DNA from: Yponomeuta sedellus
Lineage: Eukaryota > Arthropoda > Insecta > Lepidoptera > Yponomeutidae
Assembly: GCA_934045075.1 (NCBI GenBank)
Contig: OW203724.1
Coordinates: 10,341,473 to 10,405,472, forward strand
Direction: 5' to 3'
Length of the DNA stretch: 64,000 bases
Shown piece after piece: positions 63,593 to 64,000 of this stretch; the stretch's first letter is position 1, and the number at the start of each line of letters is the position of its first letter. A program made the position numbers and the translations under genes. The notes under the pieces were generated by a model, which was given only the letters and a program-made list of their open reading frames with translations, was not told the DNA's origin and did no database searches.

Positions 63593-63724
63593 GACAATCA
63601 GAAAGTTTTGAGGTACTAAAAACTAACTTCTATGAAAAAAATATTTTTATTAAATCTTTTCAAAGAACTCTCCACCAGCCTCTATACAAAGTTTCATGCG
63701 TCTGAACCAATTTTTGCCATAGAT
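63593..63724 (-). pseudogene. Mariner-type transposase 3' end and terminal region
   Basis: Minus-strand frame: NWFRRMKLCIEAGGEFFEKI then TAA (63,650-63,652), the conserved C-terminus of mariner transposases. The stretch to 63,593 (CTCAAAACTTTCTGATTGTC on the minus strand) would be the terminal repeat. The rest is missing upstream of 63,724. Confidence 0.6.
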
Positions 63725-63789
63725 TAAATACCTGTAAATATAAATAAATAAAATACCTAGTAAATCATAAATAAATATATAGCTCAAAG

Positions 63790-64000
63790 TTATGATAGAA
63801 ACAAATAGTGCTTTTTCAACTGCTTCTTAAATGTACTAATTGTGGGACTAGTGCATATTTTCTGTGGCAGTGCATTCCACAACCTAACCGAATGGACGGT
63901 GAACAAGTCACCGTAAGCTCCAGTGCCGTGAGCAGAGATTTCAAGAAGGTGGGAGTTAAGTCTCTTTGGCCTATCCCCACAGTGCAGTTACTGAAACCTT
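63790..64000 (-). pseudogene. CR1/Jockey-type LINE ORF2 C-terminus, runs off the window
   Basis: Minus-strand frame: GDRPKRLNSHLLEISAHGTG, AYGDLFTVHSVRLWNALPQK, ICTSPTISTFKKQLKKHYLF and stop at 63,790-63,792. RLWNALP...TFKxxLKxH is the canonical end of these ORFs. No stop occurs within the visible 69 codons, so the copy may be longer to the right. 3' UTR with TTTATTGCA and ATAAATA tracts covers 63,520-63,790, interrupted by the mariner fragment. Confidence 0.75.

Overview
This is a repeat-dense, AT-rich animal window that looks lepidopteran. The reasons are a Beaten-path (Beat) type immunoglobulin gene, which is arthropod-specific; several interspersed families that I associate with moths and butterflies (a Helitron-like element ending in a GC hairpin plus CTAG, RTE-like LINEs with TATG tails, tRNA-derived SINEs); and arthropod-style TATA/TCAGT promoter elements. 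The species cannot be fixed from the sequence alone.

Layout. 1-33,500: no convincing cellular gene, only nested and decayed transposable elements. These are RTE-like and CR1/Jockey-like LINE fragments, SINEs, Penelope-like remnants, a broken THAP-domain reading frame, MITE-like hairpins, microsatellites, and a 955-bp solo LTR at 26,973-27,927. 34,239-43,554: four exons of a beat-family gene on the plus strand, with consistent splice phases and all Ig-fold cysteines, ending in a hydrophobic tail. Its signal-peptide exon is not seen. The introns hold a broken mariner-type transposase, a LINE fragment, MITEs and a miRNA-precursor-like hairpin. 45,600-49,310: Helitron-like tandem array with higher-order duplication, an inverted-repeat element and an inverted arm. 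49,387-55,910: three loci of a tRNA-core fold-back repeat and LINE fragments. 56,095-62,546: a complete, apparently young Ty3/gypsy retrotransposon with two near-identical LTRs, 4-bp target duplication, primer binding site, polypurine tract and one intact 1,523-codon gag-pol frame. 62,547-64,000: more repeat fragments.

The most unusual signal is the repeat family with a tRNA-like core. Ten loci are recognisable (2,995; 9,632; 12,395; 14,368; 19,557; 28,966; 48,522; 49,387; 52,454; 54,953). Eight of the ten have one terminus at the unit's 3' end and the other at a fixed internal site in inverted orientation. Six carry exact 12-13 bp target duplications and a seventh has 8 bp. The inserts range from 41 bp to about 1.2 kb, so size varies while the termini and target duplication stay constant. 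This asymmetric fold-back architecture does not match an ordinary SINE or a TIR transposon.

Apart from the beat gene, which probably works in axon guidance and cell recognition through Sidestep-type partners, nothing here forms a pathway. The rest is a record of successive insertions, several with empty-site evidence inside the window.
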